This document shows positions 43,010-54,487 of a stretch of DNA of 64,000 nt, in pieces; the stretch's first letter is position 1, and each line of letters begins with the position of its first letter. The notes beneath the pieces are model-generated. The model searched no databases, had not been told where the DNA came from, and saw only the letters and a program-made list of their open reading frames with translations. Position numbers and translations under genes: made by a program. This stretch comes from Alentia gelatinosa (Eukaryota > Annelida > Polychaeta > Phyllodocida > Polynoidae): the NCBI GenBank assembly GCA_950022655.1, contig OX465587.1:29267716-29331715 (forward strand), read 5' to 3'.

Positions 43010-43506
43010 ATGGGATACATACTCTCACAGGTAAATAATAATATCTGTAAATAAGATGAAAATAATATATCACGATATCAGTTGAACCTACCATGTCTTC
43101 ACTATGATATATGGAATTTCCATTTTTGTGTGAATCCATTTTGATAACCACACCAAAGCATGTGTACAGAACCCACTTTTATTCCTAATCTGGAACTCCA
43201 GGCATGACATTCTTCCCCCTTTTTTCCTTTTTTTTTAAAAAAGTTATGACACTGCCATCGTCCTAATGATGTTGACATTTCAGGGACGCCGCTCGCAGCA
43301 TCTTCATGTCAATGTGCACTATCCTTAGGCCGCTCAATTTAGGTTGTTGGTTCCGTTGGTTTAAATCATCAAAGAGAATACCAGTGAGGGTAGCTCATTA
43401 CTGAAACCATGTCAACAGATAATGTGTGTATTGACGTGGCGTACAAATTTTGTTCCTACCATGGACCGTTATCGAATCCGTTTGAACCGAAAAAAATTAC
43501 ATCACA
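43010..43506. other. Intronic sequence, no feature recognised
   Basis: One acceptor-like site (TTGACATTTCAG at 43283) is followed by a short open stretch, but its translation does not match CNG S6 and it soon reaches a stop. Confidence 0.4.
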
Positions 43507-44352
43507 TGTCAACGGATAAGTCAGAACTTGACTTGACCTTTTCGTTATTTCTGGTGATGTTAGGTTTGAGCAATCAGGCATGTACTGAAATTCACCAGTG
43601 TGTGACATCAGGAATATTTAAATGTTATTTTACTTGCACGCATTTAAAACCAAAAAATATTCAGTAAATAACGACCTAACACTTACCAGTTTTGTTCAAA
43701 TAGAGTAGATTTAAATAGACTGTTCAAGACAGGTTTACCATTTATTTTTACTATTGAGTATGATTAGTACTCACATAAACACAATCAAAATGAGGTTTTT
43801 TTTCATGGGGTTGCATTGATTTATTTGCCTACTATTCTCATCTTCTAGTGTTTTAATTCGCCACTAGTGCTGAATTCTGCATCAAGCACGAGGGATGAGA
43901 TTTAGTTAAAATTCCCAAATTTATTCGCAGACTTACCCATGTCAACAGATAAGTCAGAACTTGACTTGACTTTCTCGTTATTTCTGGTGATGTTAGGTTT
44001 GAGCAATCAGGCATGAAGTGAAATTCACCACATGAGCAATAATAACAAGTTTTTTCTATTTTACTTGCACGCATTTAAAACCAAAAATATTCAGTAAATA
44101 ACGATCTAAAACTTACCAGTTTTGTTCAAATAGGGTAGATTTAAATAGACTGTTCAAGACAGGTTAACCATTTTATTTTTACTATGGAATATGATAAGTA
44201 CTCACATAAACACAATCAAATTTTTTTTTCATAGGGTTGCATTGATTTATTTGCCTACTATTCTCATTTTATAGTGTTTTAGATTAGTATTGAATTCTGC
44301 ATCAAGTACGAGGCATGAGATTAAGTTAAAATTCCCAAATTTATTTGCAGAC
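43507..44352. repeat. About 431-bp tandem duplication
   Basis: ATGTCAACGGATAAGTCAGA at 43507 recurs at 43938. Both copies continue in parallel (GTGATGTTAGGTTTGAGCAA, CTCACATAAACACAATCAAA, TTTATTTGCCTACTATTCTC) with moderate divergence. It is AT-rich and non-coding. Confidence 0.85.
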
Positions 44353-44357
44353 TTATT

Positions 44358-44504
44358 ACCCAACGTTTACACCAGACGATTATGGGCGGCGATTGTTGCA
44401 TTTTGCACCACCTGATGTCTTTCAACAGCAAAAGGGGTAAAAATCGTCTAGTGTAAACGCCAAGTGCATGGCGACTAAAGATCGTTTGATTACATCATAT
44501 TATT
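44358..44504. mobile_element. Family E element, left part, split by later insertions
   Basis: Starts CCAACGTTTACACCAGACGA, and has CGTCTAGTGTAAACGCCAAG inside. It is interrupted after TTGATTACATCATATTATT by an F and then a G element. The continuation is at 45100. Confidence 0.75.
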
Positions 44505-44797
44505 CGGAAACGTCCTTAATGTGGACGAAACGGTTCATGTTCGAGGTCAGTTGCCAATTTCATACTGCCTGACGCCATAGACAGAAGGCAGTATGAAATC
44601 AAAGACTGACCGAGAACTAGAACCGTTTCGTCCACAGTAAGGACGTTTGCTTATTATTACATACCTTAAATCTATGAAAAAACACAATTTTAATGACTTA
44701 TTAAGTCATACTTACAGTGGGCACGAACATTATTATACTGCACCCCTAGCAGCGGGCAGTATTTCATAGACATTCGCACACAGGTATATGATAATAT
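44505..44797. mobile_element. Family F hairpin element, copy 2, nested in E
   Basis: The hairpin pairs GGAAACGTCCTTAATGTGGA with CCACAGTAAGGACGTTTGC and GAGGTCAGTTGCCAATTTCA with TGAAATCAAAGACTGACC around GCCTGACGCCATAGACAGAAGGC-like bases. The same 150-bp module as at 23855-24006 follows (TGACTTATTAAGTCATACTT, CTAGCAGCGGGCAGTATTTC). Confidence 0.85.
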
Positions 44798-44800
44798 ACA

Positions 44801-45097
44801 TTATCCTACCCCTAATATAAAATCCCATAGGCTCAACATGGAGTTTCCCTATGCCACGCTGACTGGTATACAGAGTTTTATATGCCACTAGTGGCATACA
44901 GAATTGTTATCACATAATATTCCAAAATCGAGGGGACGGGGTAGGATAAAATCAAAACCTGATTTGTTTTATTCGTGGCCACCGCATGCCACTCCTGGAG
45001 TTTGGGCTCCAGACTTCACTCGGCTTCGCCTCATGAAGTCACTATGCCAAACTCCAGTTGTGGCATACGGTAGCCAAGATTAAAACGCATCCAGTTT
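44801..45097. mobile_element. Two-part G element, copy 5
   Basis: The module 44801-44952 (TTATCCTACCCCTAATATAA to GGGGTAGGATAAA; box CCATAGGCTCAACATGG) contains internal TGCCACTAGTGGCATA. The hairpin 44953-45097 pairs AAAACCTGATTTGTTTTATT and GGCCACCGCATGCCACTCC with mirrors around CACTCGGCTTCGCCTCATGA (45017-45036). It is the same subfamily as 56167-56467. Confidence 0.9.
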
Positions 45098-45099
45098 TA

Positions 45100-45478
45100 T
45101 GATAATATGGCACCACTTGATGACTATGGCAGATGCTATGATGCAGACGACTATTTCAAACAGTTTGGTGCAAACCTGATCATACGAGATAGGATTTCTC
45201 TCTCTGCTAGATTACCGGAGAGACGTCATCCCTTCAGAAAAAAACAGGCTTTAATTAGTCATCTAGGCACCTGGCGATTCCGTCAAAACTCAGTCGTCGT
45301 ACATTTCTATAAAAAGAAATGTCGTCTAGTGCAAATGCTTAAGGAAACTGTTGGGTCGATGAATGTAGTGGCCGATATTGTATAACAGTGCACCACCTGA
45401 CGACTTTTGGCCAGACGATCTTCAGTCGTCCACAGACGATCTACAGTTGTCATGTTTCTAGTCGTCTGGTGGTACCAC
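45100..45478. mobile_element. Family E element, right part
   Basis: Resumes with GGCACCACTTGATGACTATG, repeats E end words (AGTCGTCGTACATT, GTCGTCTAGTGCAAATGC, GCACCACCTGACGACTTTTG) and finishes near CTAGTCGTCTGGTGG. A 92-codon frame at 45107-45385 is element sequence, not a gene. Confidence 0.65.
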
Positions 45479-45829
45479 CGGCCAATTCATCGTTTTAGCA
45501 TTGGAATTCATCTAAAACAAACAAAACTCCTACGTAGATATCTCCGACTAATATCAATAGCTCACGAATTTCTCCTTGAAATCCTCAAGATTTTCTATCA
45601 AGTTGACACCATGCTGAGCCTGCTCCCTTGATAAGTACCAAATTTAGTTTTTGTCCAAAAATATCAAACCTTTGTTTTTGCATTTCTCCCTGGGACTGAC
45701 TTGAAAAGCTCTGTAAATACCCGCTCAGCTCCAAACCAGATTGGGAGATTGTGAGGGGACCTCAAAATAGAAGAAGTGACACTAAGAAATGTCCTTCAGC
45801 AACTGGCTGCAAAAAAACGGGATGAACTT
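45479..45829. other. No feature recognised
   Basis: Possibly intronic. Short frames without recognised domains. Confidence 0.35.
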
Positions 45830-46000
45830 ATCGCACGTTTACGGCTTGGGTGACAACCATCCAATCAAAGCCGAGCTTTCAGTCACGTGTTAGGTCACGT
45901 GACAAGAAGGTTGCGTGCGCACACAGATCGATGTCGGGAGTCGATGGGGGACGCAGTCGGCGTCGCGTTTTCGTTCTGACTGTTTTCAACACGATTGATT
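45830..46000. promoter_or_regulatory. Candidate promoter with doubled CACGTG
   Basis: CCAATCA (45871) is followed by AGTCACGTGT (45881) and GGTCACGTGAC (45893-45903). The latter contains GTCACGTGAC, the consensus known for TFEB/MITF (CLEAR) sites and for USF. CpG-rich sequence follows to 45980. An exon beginning nearby was not recognised. Confidence 0.4.
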
Positions 46001-46654
46001 GAAGAGGATGCAGTTGGGTGGCAGTCCAAGGAGGATGGAGAGGACACTTGTCTAGTCCTCACTTCTTTCTGCCTTCAAATTTCTTTTAGATGCAGTTTCT
46101 TTGGAGATGAAAGCCGGGTCCTTTTGGGATTTAATTGGGCTTATTCCCATGGGATTCCATTCCCGCGGGTAACGATTCGAATCTATCCAGTTTTAAAGCG
46201 ATATTTACATTGCATCAGTAGCATCAGAAAATGTAGTAAATGTTTTCTTTCATTTTGAAACATTTTCGTTAAAAAAATTATTCCTTCCGTTGGAAAATGA
46301 TTTAATCTCAATTTACAAAATGATTGAATGCTTTTGATTATATCATCGCTGAAGTAATATATCTCTTATTACCATATCTATTCCTATTAGACCTTCTGGC
46401 CCATAACTTGTTATCACATTGTAAAATGATTTAATTTACATTTAGGGTAGTGTTTCCTCTTTCATAAGACTGCATCATTATCGGTAGCCACTAAAAACAA
46501 TCCATGATTTTTGTTTCAACTAATTATTCATGGACTTGACCTTATCCATCAATGGGTCTTAGTTGCAGAGTCTTCGTAGAGATTACATAGAAACCAAAAT
46601 GAAAAGCATCATTTTCAGTAACTAAATAAAAAGGTTTAAAAAGATAAAATATAA
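46001..46654. other. No feature recognised
   Basis: An 87-codon + frame (45995-46258) has no recognisable domain. The rest is AT-rich. Confidence 0.35.
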
Positions 46655-46805
46655 AACACTTCAAGCAATCTGAGCGTACACTGACTCTAGATGACTGCAG
46701 CTCTAGCACTCTTTCTCCTCTTATAATGGTGAACAAACTTGAAGCTATCTGACTATACACTGACCCTAGATGACCACAGCTCTAAAACTCTGGTCATCAG
46801 CGACC
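46655..46805. repeat. About 80-bp diverged duplication
   Basis: CACTTCAAGCAATCTGAGCG, TACACTGACTCTAGATGACT and GCAGCTCTAGCACTC recur as ACTTGAAGCTATCTGACTAT, ACACTGACCCTAGATGACCA and CAGCTCTAAAACTC about 80 bp later. Confidence 0.65.
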
Positions 46806-47034
46806 TATTGGACGACCAGCCTCCAGGCCGCATGCGCAGACGAACATGGGTCAAGAACCGGAAGTCACCAGCCCCCAAGGCATATATCAGTCTCAGAAAG
46901 AGGCTCTCATTGCTGCCGACATTGGCAATCGATGCAAAGAGAATTTAAGGTCATTTGGCTGCCGTCTCTATGGGGAGTGACCAGGGTGAGGGTGGAAACA
47001 TCATCAGAACCTTGTTTAACTTAAGTGGGGAGGC

Positions 47035-47830
47035 TGGGCCGGGGTAGGGTGTGTGTGTAGTGTGTAGGGGGGAAGGGTAGAGATGCAGGGCTTTGCTGGG
47101 AAAGACTGAGGCAAGTTCCTAAAACCAGTATAGAGAATAATCTATATTTCAAATCAGATCATTTTTTCTGTTGGCAAATTGTCTTCTTTCGGTAACATAA
47201 TGCATGATTAACCGGATTCCACTCGAAACATTGGAAAGTTTCTGGTCTCTTTGGAATATATCGAAGAATATCGTATAGCCATACAAATTTTTATGAATCT
47301 TTCAGACATGGTGAGTGGGCGTGTGTGTAAAGGTGGGTGGGGAGGGGAGGGATGCAGGGTTATGCTGGAAAGGCATTAGGCAAGTTCCTAAAACCAGTAT
47401 ACAGAATGATCTACCTTTGGAATCAGAGCATACTTTTTTGTATTTTTTTTATCTAGAGGTGTTTATTCAACATCAAAATTCTGAGACTAGCGCAGTTCTT
47501 CAATTCTGACATAAAAGCTTCATGTACAAGAAGTGCACTGTTTGTCGCATTCAGAGCAATTTACAAAAAAACAAAACAAAAATAAATAAAAAAATGCCTG
47601 TCTATACATCGGCTCGTTTGAACGATGCAACACTATAAATATGCTGTAAGCTTTCATCTAGAGCACCTCTTGTGATGGCCAAATGTCCTCTTTCGATAAC
47701 ATAATGCATTGTTAAGCGTGTGTTCCACCGAACTAGAGTTCATTGGATAGTTTCTGGTCTCTTTCGAATATATCGAAGAATATTGTATAGCGACACAAAT
47801 TTTTATGAATCTTTCAGACATGGGAAGTGG
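47035..47830. repeat. About 270-bp tandem duplication with third partial copy
   Basis: GATGCAGGGCTTTGCTGG at 47081 matches 47351, and GGCAAGTTCCTAAAACCAGT follows in both. The part with TTTCTGGTCTCTTTGGAATA, TATCGAAGAATAT and ATTTTTATGAATCTTTCAGA occurs at about 47235-47310 and again at 47750-47825. Each unit begins with a G/T-rich stretch. Confidence 0.75.
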
Positions 47831-49134
47831 ACATGTTGAATAGTGCCCGAAAATATCAGAAAAGATTGGACGCTCTTCCATTGCCAGACATGTTAATAAA
47901 ATCTTCTAAGATTGTGTACGATCCTGCCAGTTCTCTATTTCGACAAGTTTCCACTTAGATCAGTCGCTTTATTGAATGCAGGTCATGATGTGATTAAATT
48001 TGATTTACTAACTTTGCTTATTCAGAAGTGGCAATGCTCTACTTTGATTTCTTATTTCTAGGCAAATTCAAATTACCTCATAACTTCAAATATGTCATAT
48101 TGGATAAGGCCCGTAACATTCAAAAATCCCATTAACGTAGGACACCTTGTATAAAACAAATGCGAAAATTAAAAAAAATGACTATATTCATGGTAATATA
48201 TCTTATTTCATAGATAGATAGGTTCATAAAAATACAAAGAACAATGAAATTATAGATTTATTCTTATTGATCAAATTTGCATTCCACAACAAATCTTATA
48301 TAAAGCATAGTAATGTCACTTAGTTAACTATGATTATGAAAAATCTCGAAATTGGATTATGGATTTTGAAAGGACTATTATTCAAGTAAACTTTTAAAAA
48401 CTACATAAGTCCTATACGTTAAAATGAACTAAAATAAATATAAATATAGAGAAAACTAAGGCAATATTTTCCTCAGGAATCTCTCGATGACTGGTTTTAG
48501 GACAGACCCTACAGTGGTGACATCTAGCGGGGAGGGGTTCATTTAACATCCTCCATGGTTGGTGGAGCCCGGAGCTACTCAGCACTCTGTAAAAAAGAAA
48601 AAGAGCAGCTCTCCAGTGTCCCCCGCACCACCCTGGAGGAACTGATGAATGGGCGTTGTTAATCTCGCTCTATTCAGCTTCTACCCACAGCTCCCCCATT
48701 GCTCCAAGATGTCGTCTTATTTTTATATTTTATACTCCGTGCTGTCCCTGCTCACCCCCCAGCCCTGTGGCCAGCCCCGCCCTGGAGGTTAGTGAGGGAG
48801 GAGGAGGTTGGGTGTATGTCAAGGACACTGTAGCGGGGGTTAGTACGACCCCCATGCAGTTATAGCGTCCCCCTCAGGAAGGACGACCAATGACAGTACT
48901 CTGTAGAATGTGATTTGGAGAGTGAGGCTAAGACTCGGCTGATCAAGGAGGGGAGTTTCCTAGAAGTCCCCCCTGCTGACTTCTAGGAAGAGGGTGCTCT
49001 CATACTTTTTTTTTTAAATTTTATTTTTTTTATTGGGTCAGTTCGCAGTACATATGACGCGGTCTACCACTTTCCCGTAATACGTGCAGTGGTAGGAGGG
49101 AGATGGGGGGGGACACATGCGGCTACGGGATTAA
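47831..49134. other. No feature recognised
   Basis: Mostly AT-rich, with a GC-richer part near 48540-48960. No coding exon was recognised. Confidence 0.35.
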
Positions 49135-49505
49135 CCCTTTAAGCACGTATGATGCCTGGAGGCATCACCACACTAAAGACGCATGATGCCTGGTGGCATC
49201 ACTGCACTAAAGACGCATGATGGCTGGAGGCATTACTGCACTAAAGATGCATAATGCCTGGAGGTATCACCACATTAAAGATGCATGATGCCTGGAGGCA
49301 TCACCACACTAAAGATGCATGATGCCTGGAGGCATCACTGCACTAAAGATGCATAATGCCTGGAGGCATCACCACACTAAAGATGCATGATGCCTGGAGG
49401 CATCACTGCACTAAAGATGCATAATGCCTGGAGGCATCACCACACTAAAGATGCATAATGCCTGGAGGCATCACTGCACTAAAGATGCATAATGCCTTTA
49501 GACAT
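49135..49505. repeat. 34-bp minisatellite with palindromic core, about 10.5 units
   Basis: Unit CACTAAAGATGCATGATGCC, TGGAGGCATCACCA. Each unit carries the hairpin GATGCC-TGGA-GGCATC. The array follows TTAACCCTTTAAGCACG at 49133, a style of end seen in TTAA-targeting (piggyBac-like) MITEs, but no mirrored end was found. Confidence 0.9.
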
Positions 49506-51294
49506 CATCATTCTGATATCTTACCAAATGTTGTAACAAAAAGATAAATGGGCAATATTCTTGAAATCTTCACAAAATGTAGATATGCCATTATATTTAA
49601 TATTTCTATTCAAAGGAAACAAAATATAGTTATTTGTGTATCATATCACGTGGTTACACACTTGAATTATGAGTTTTAGCCATTATGTGCCCGTCCTATA
49701 GCGGGAGAAACTGCACCCAGTACCCGTCCTTACGGGAGTAGCTCGGTCAAGGGCACCCGTCCTAAAGGTTTGATTCAGGACATTATGCACGCGCCCATTT
49801 GGCGGTGGCTGGGGCTGGCAGGGTCAGGACCCTGAATGGCGTGAAGCCACTACTAAATTTACTAAGTTATATGGAAGCGCTTCAAGTTTCAGAGCTTATA
49901 ACTGCCTGGCAGGTTATCTAATGGTGTTTTTGTGAGGCTTATGACATTATCTTGACTGGCCGTTACAATATTATGCTACTAAAGGCTTATATAATTTGTA
50001 TAAATGTAGGTTCAGTTAAGAAACAGTATTTGGAATTCCAACAAAAGTTTCTCTCCCCCTAAAAATCTGTTTAAATCTGGTCCGTTTAAATGTAGTATAT
50101 TATTTAATCCGACAAACATAAATGGCCCTGGAGCCTACTGAAAATAGGACGAGGAAGTCCTAGTAGTTGTTCTCCAGAATAAATATTATCTCAAAAAGAT
50201 TAAATAAATGAAAATAAAGCTATACCACAATAAATAATCAATTATTTAGTGACAGTTGAATTTCTAACAGAATCATCTTAAAGTGAACATTAAATATCAG
50301 AAATTTAATGGTTTTAGTAAATATCAAAATGACGTTTTAAGGACAGTATTGATAACGCTAACTCAACTGTATTAATGCTTTTAGAAACACGCTAATAAAC
50401 TTTAATATATTTGCACATGACAGCGATTGATTTGATCATTTATTTGTTCGGAAAATCTCAATAATCAAAATGCATACTTCACTGGTAATGTTACTTTAAG
50501 TCCAATTCCTGGTAATAAGTCATTTTGCTTTGTTTCTTCTTTTCCCTGGGACAGTTGGCTTCGAAAGATGCCTCCTCATAGGTAACTATTTGGTCTATGC
50601 TCATTGTAATGTGTGCTATGCAATAGGGGAGAAGCTCTGTCCTGTTTCAAAGCATGGCACTCTCTTTAACAAGTTATAAAACTCAAGGTGTCGTGCTATT
50701 TTTTGCTCAAATGCCATCCTGATACCGTAGGCATGGACCTTTTCTAATTGCCTTTAGCATTCTTGCAGTGATTCACGTTGGGAGACTAATTGGTTGTTTC
50801 TTTCTACTACAAGTTGGGCCAGTCTCAGAATTTTGCATGGATTTTTTCCCCAAGTCACTCGCGAGCAAGGAGGCTAAAAAAACGAAACCGAAAGTGAAAC
50901 AGGATTTTTTCCCATCGTGATCCATATTGATTTGGTTTCACGGCTAGAACAGTTTCAAGTCAATCCACACAAAACAGCAAGGATTTAGAGGGAATGATAA
51001 TAAGGGGCGTTTATCAATGAAGCGACCAACTCATTATTAACACAACAAACTGTGGGTATTCTCTCCGATGATGAAAACCAACTGATACTTAAAGACCACA
51101 TGCAAAATTTTGAGACGGTGACCTTTTTGTGGCCTTGTTTGCTTACTAACATACCTGCAGCAGCTAACACGCTTCAAGATTCTCTGTCATCCTTGTGTCG
51201 TTTGCTTGTGTCATATTTGTTTAATACCAGTGGACATGCCACTGCGGCAGACTCTGTCCGTGGGTGAACTCGAAACCGCTGTGAACTCGTTACT
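49506..51294. other. No feature recognised
   Basis: Long AT-rich stretch, probably intronic or intergenic. A 71-codon + frame (51052-51267) is not recognised. Around 49690-49760 there are local GCCCGTCCTA repeats. Confidence 0.4.
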
Positions 51295-51329
51295 GTGAAA
51301 CGGGTTAATTCTGTAACCTCCACAGACCC

Positions 51330-52787
51330 GTTCACAGACCTGTCCACAAACCCAATCCCTAACCCTACCCAACTCTAACCCTAACCCTAACCATAAACTA
51401 ATCCTAATCCTAACCCTAACCCTACCATACTCTAGCCCTAACCCTAATCCTAAACCTAATCCTAATCCTAATTCTAACCCTACCCTACTCTAACCCTAAC
51501 CCTAACCTAATCCTAACCCTAACCCTAACCCTACCCTACCCTATCCCTAACCCTAACCATAAACCTAATCCTAACCCTAACCCTAACCCTACCATACTCT
51601 AATCATACCCCTAATCCTAATCCTAATCCTAATCCTAACCCAATCCCTAACCCTACCCTACTCTAACCCTAACCCGAACCATAATCCTAATCCTAATCCT
51701 AACCCAATCCCTAACCCTACCCTACTTTAACCCTAACCCGAACCCTAATCCTAACCCTAATCCTAATCCTAACCCTAACCCTACCCTACTCTAACCCTAA
51801 CCCTAACCCTAAACCTATCCATAACCCTATCCCTAACCCTACCCTGTTCTAACCACAACCCGAACCATAACCCTAATCCTAATCTTAATTCTAACCCTAT
51901 TCCTAACCCTACCCTACTCTATCCTGACCCTACCCTAACCCTAATCCTAACCCTAAGGCCTGGCGTCCACCTACTACGATATGGCTCCGATATGGTCTAT
52001 TATGCACCTTCCGATAAAAAATCAAAATCGCGTCAGAAGGTCACCTAATATCGGGGCAGTTGTATCGGTGCTATATCGGTAGGTCTAGATTACTATCGTA
52101 GTAAATGGACGCCAGGCCTTACCCTACCCTATTCACCCCTAACCCTAACCATAACCCTACTCCTAAGCCTACACTTACCAAACCAAACCCAATCCTAACT
52201 CTAATCCTAACCCTATCCCTAATCCTACCCTACTCTATCCCTGACCCTACCCAGTCACTAATCCTAACCTTAACCTTATCCCTATCCATAACCCTAACAC
52301 TAATCCTATCTCTAACCCTTACTCTAACCCCATCCAAACCCTACCCAAACCCAAACCTTGCCGAAACCCAAACCCTATCCCTATCCCTAACCCTAACTCT
52401 CACTGACCCCTAACCCTACCCGAATCAAACCCTATCCCTCACCCCAACTTTAACCCTATCGCTAACTCTATCCCTCACCCTCACCTTAACCCTATCCCTC
52501 ATCCTAACCTTAACTCTATCACTAACTCTATCCCTCACCCTTACCTTAAACCTATCCCTCACCCTAACCTTAACCCTATCGCTAACTCTATCCCTCACCC
52601 TCACCTTAACCCTATCCCTCACCCTAACCTTAACTCTATCACTAACTCTATCCCTCACCCTTACCTTAACCCTATCCCTCACCCTAACCTTAACCCTATC
52701 CCTAACCCTAACTGTAACCCTAACCCTAACTCTATCCCTCACCCTGCCCTAATCCAACCCTAATCCCAACCTAAACCCTAACCTAAG
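51330..52787. repeat. Degenerate telomere-like (CCCTAA)n array
   Basis: Dominated by CCCTAA, CCTAATCCTAA and CCCTACCCTACTCTAA on +, the C-strand of TTAGGG telomeric DNA in degraded form. It is split by a family A element (51955-52121). From 52440 to 52740 it becomes a regular 60-bp higher-order repeat (TAACTCTATCCCTCACCC, ACCTTAACCCTATCCCTC). Open frames here (Asp/Arg/Val or Thr/Leu repeats) are artefacts of the repeat. Confidence 0.9.
51955..52121. mobile_element. Family A MITE, short form, nested in telomere-like DNA
   Basis: Starts AAGGCCTGGCGTCCACCTAC and ends ATGGACGCCAGGCCTTA. The central ATGTCTAGACATG part is deleted. CCCTAA-type repeat flanks both sides. Confidence 0.9.
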
Positions 52788-53180
52788 GGGTCCCTCCCAC
52801 CTACTACGATTAAGTCTACGATAAACCCTTTGGCCGTGTCGGCGACAAACTGAAAAAATCGTGGAGTTGTCGCCGACAAACTCCTCAATTAGTCAGGTTT
52901 TGTCGCCGACAAACTCGCTCCGCGCCGACGGGCTACGACGCACTACAACAAAAAAACGTTAATCGTAGAGGGTCTACGAAATTCAAAAATGTTTGAATTT
53001 CGTAGCCCGTCGTAGCCCGTCGTAGCCCATCGGAAGGTTAATCGCAGAGCACGGCGGGTTGTCGCCGCAATAATGCCTCCCACCTACTACGACGGGCTAC
53101 GATTAAGTCTGCGACACGCGGTGCTATTGGGTACTTAATCGTAGACCGTCGTAGCCCGTCGTAGTAGGTGGGAGGGACCC
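52788..53180. mobile_element. A-like MITE family with CGTAGCCCGTCG interior
   Basis: Starts GGGTCCCTCCCACCTACTAC and ends with its mirror GTAGTAGGTGGGAGGGACCC. A second copy of the left end (CCTCCCACCTACTACGACGG) lies inside at about 53074. The interior is rich in GTCGCCGACAAACT and CGTAGCCCGTCG. It follows directly on the telomere-like array. Confidence 0.9.
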
Positions 53181-54487
53181 GTTATTCTAACATTGAGTTT
53201 CACGGACGTACAGTCCAGGTATTGTATTCACTGGTATCGAGTTTCCACGGTATCGAGTCCACTGCGTACTTTCTTTTAACTCGCTTGTAGGTACTTTCCT
53301 GACATTGTTGTCCTTATCTGCAATATCTTTGAAACTATCTTATCATCGTTTATACATGTAAGTCTTGTCTAGTAGGATAAGAACTCTAAATGCCTGATGT
53401 GCTATTTTGGTAAACTACCACTTTTACAATACTGAATTACATTGAAAATCTAATTGTAGCTACTTAGGTTCGTCTCAAAATAGATACTCCTTTGTCGTTT
53501 AGTGCTTTAGACATATTTCTCGCCACTTTTCTTTCAGGATTACTGATAATAGTTGTAATGGAATAATTTTCTAACAAATTGAATTTGCGTCAGAAATGAA
53601 CATGCATCAAAGGTACTAAATGTACTAACTCGTATCACAAAATACCCAGAATGTTTCCCTTGCATGTGTCTAGATCAAATTTTCTAATAATTAACAAATG
53701 ATTGTCTTTATTCATATATGTTTGCCGTATATAGTGGTTTATGCATGATCAATACCAATGTAAGAATTCTGTTTCAGATAAAAACTCCAATTTCTTTATC
53801 TATTGTGAATAACATTTGTTACAAGAGTTTTTAATCATGATATGTGTGGCCTTCGATTTCAGACCATTGTATATATGTTTTTTTACTTGTATGGAGCGTG
53901 GGCCACATGTTCATTTACCGCGCCAAGATTATGTGGTGGCTCTATAGACTGTCAGCTTGCTGCAAAAACTTCTCTTCACTATCTGCGTGCCAACTCTTGT
54001 GACATTGTATCTGCGGAACCTAGCTCCGTTTTATACAAAGTCCCAATTGAGAATGTATGGGGACTCAGTAAATCAATACCTATTGTATAAAACCTTTATA
54101 TAAAACATGTGTACAAGACAACGACAATAAGACACAGATAAGAGGGTATCAGAGTAAATACAACTCTAAAGTGGCGTACGTTTAGTCCCATTAACGGCCA
54201 TATTTCTGTTTTAATGCCTTACTAATGTCTGTTTAAGGGACCACCGCTAGTCCCATCACTGTGGTAGGGACAAGTGGTCGTTTTAGTGAGGGTTTCCCTT
54301 TTGTCCCTTTTTTATACGAGTTTTGCTCTTCTTTATCAATCATCAGTTTGGATGAAGTTTACAGGTGGATACTCAAACAATGAACAATCAAATATCCGTA
54401 TTTGACGACATGTGTGTTATCCACTGGACAACAATGTGAAAGCTGATTCAAGTGCGCAATCCATCTTTGAACGACGTGACTCTATTG
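53181..54487. other. No feature recognised
   Basis: AT-rich and non-repetitive. An 82-codon + frame at 53842-54090 has no known domain. Confidence 0.4.

Noticed and set aside
43283..43400. Possible next CNG exon after the acceptor TTGACATTTCAG
   Set aside because: In the required phase it is open for about 40 codons but shows no S6-like Tyr/Phe/Val helix or any C-linker match.
45107..45385. 92-codon frame beginning MAPLDDYGRC
   Set aside because: Its sequence is family E element words. Related non-coding copies exist at 12524 and 57187.
52105..52742. Frames of 102-105 codons with Asp/Arg/Val or Thr/Leu repeats
   Set aside because: They are translations of CCCTAA-like repeat DNA.
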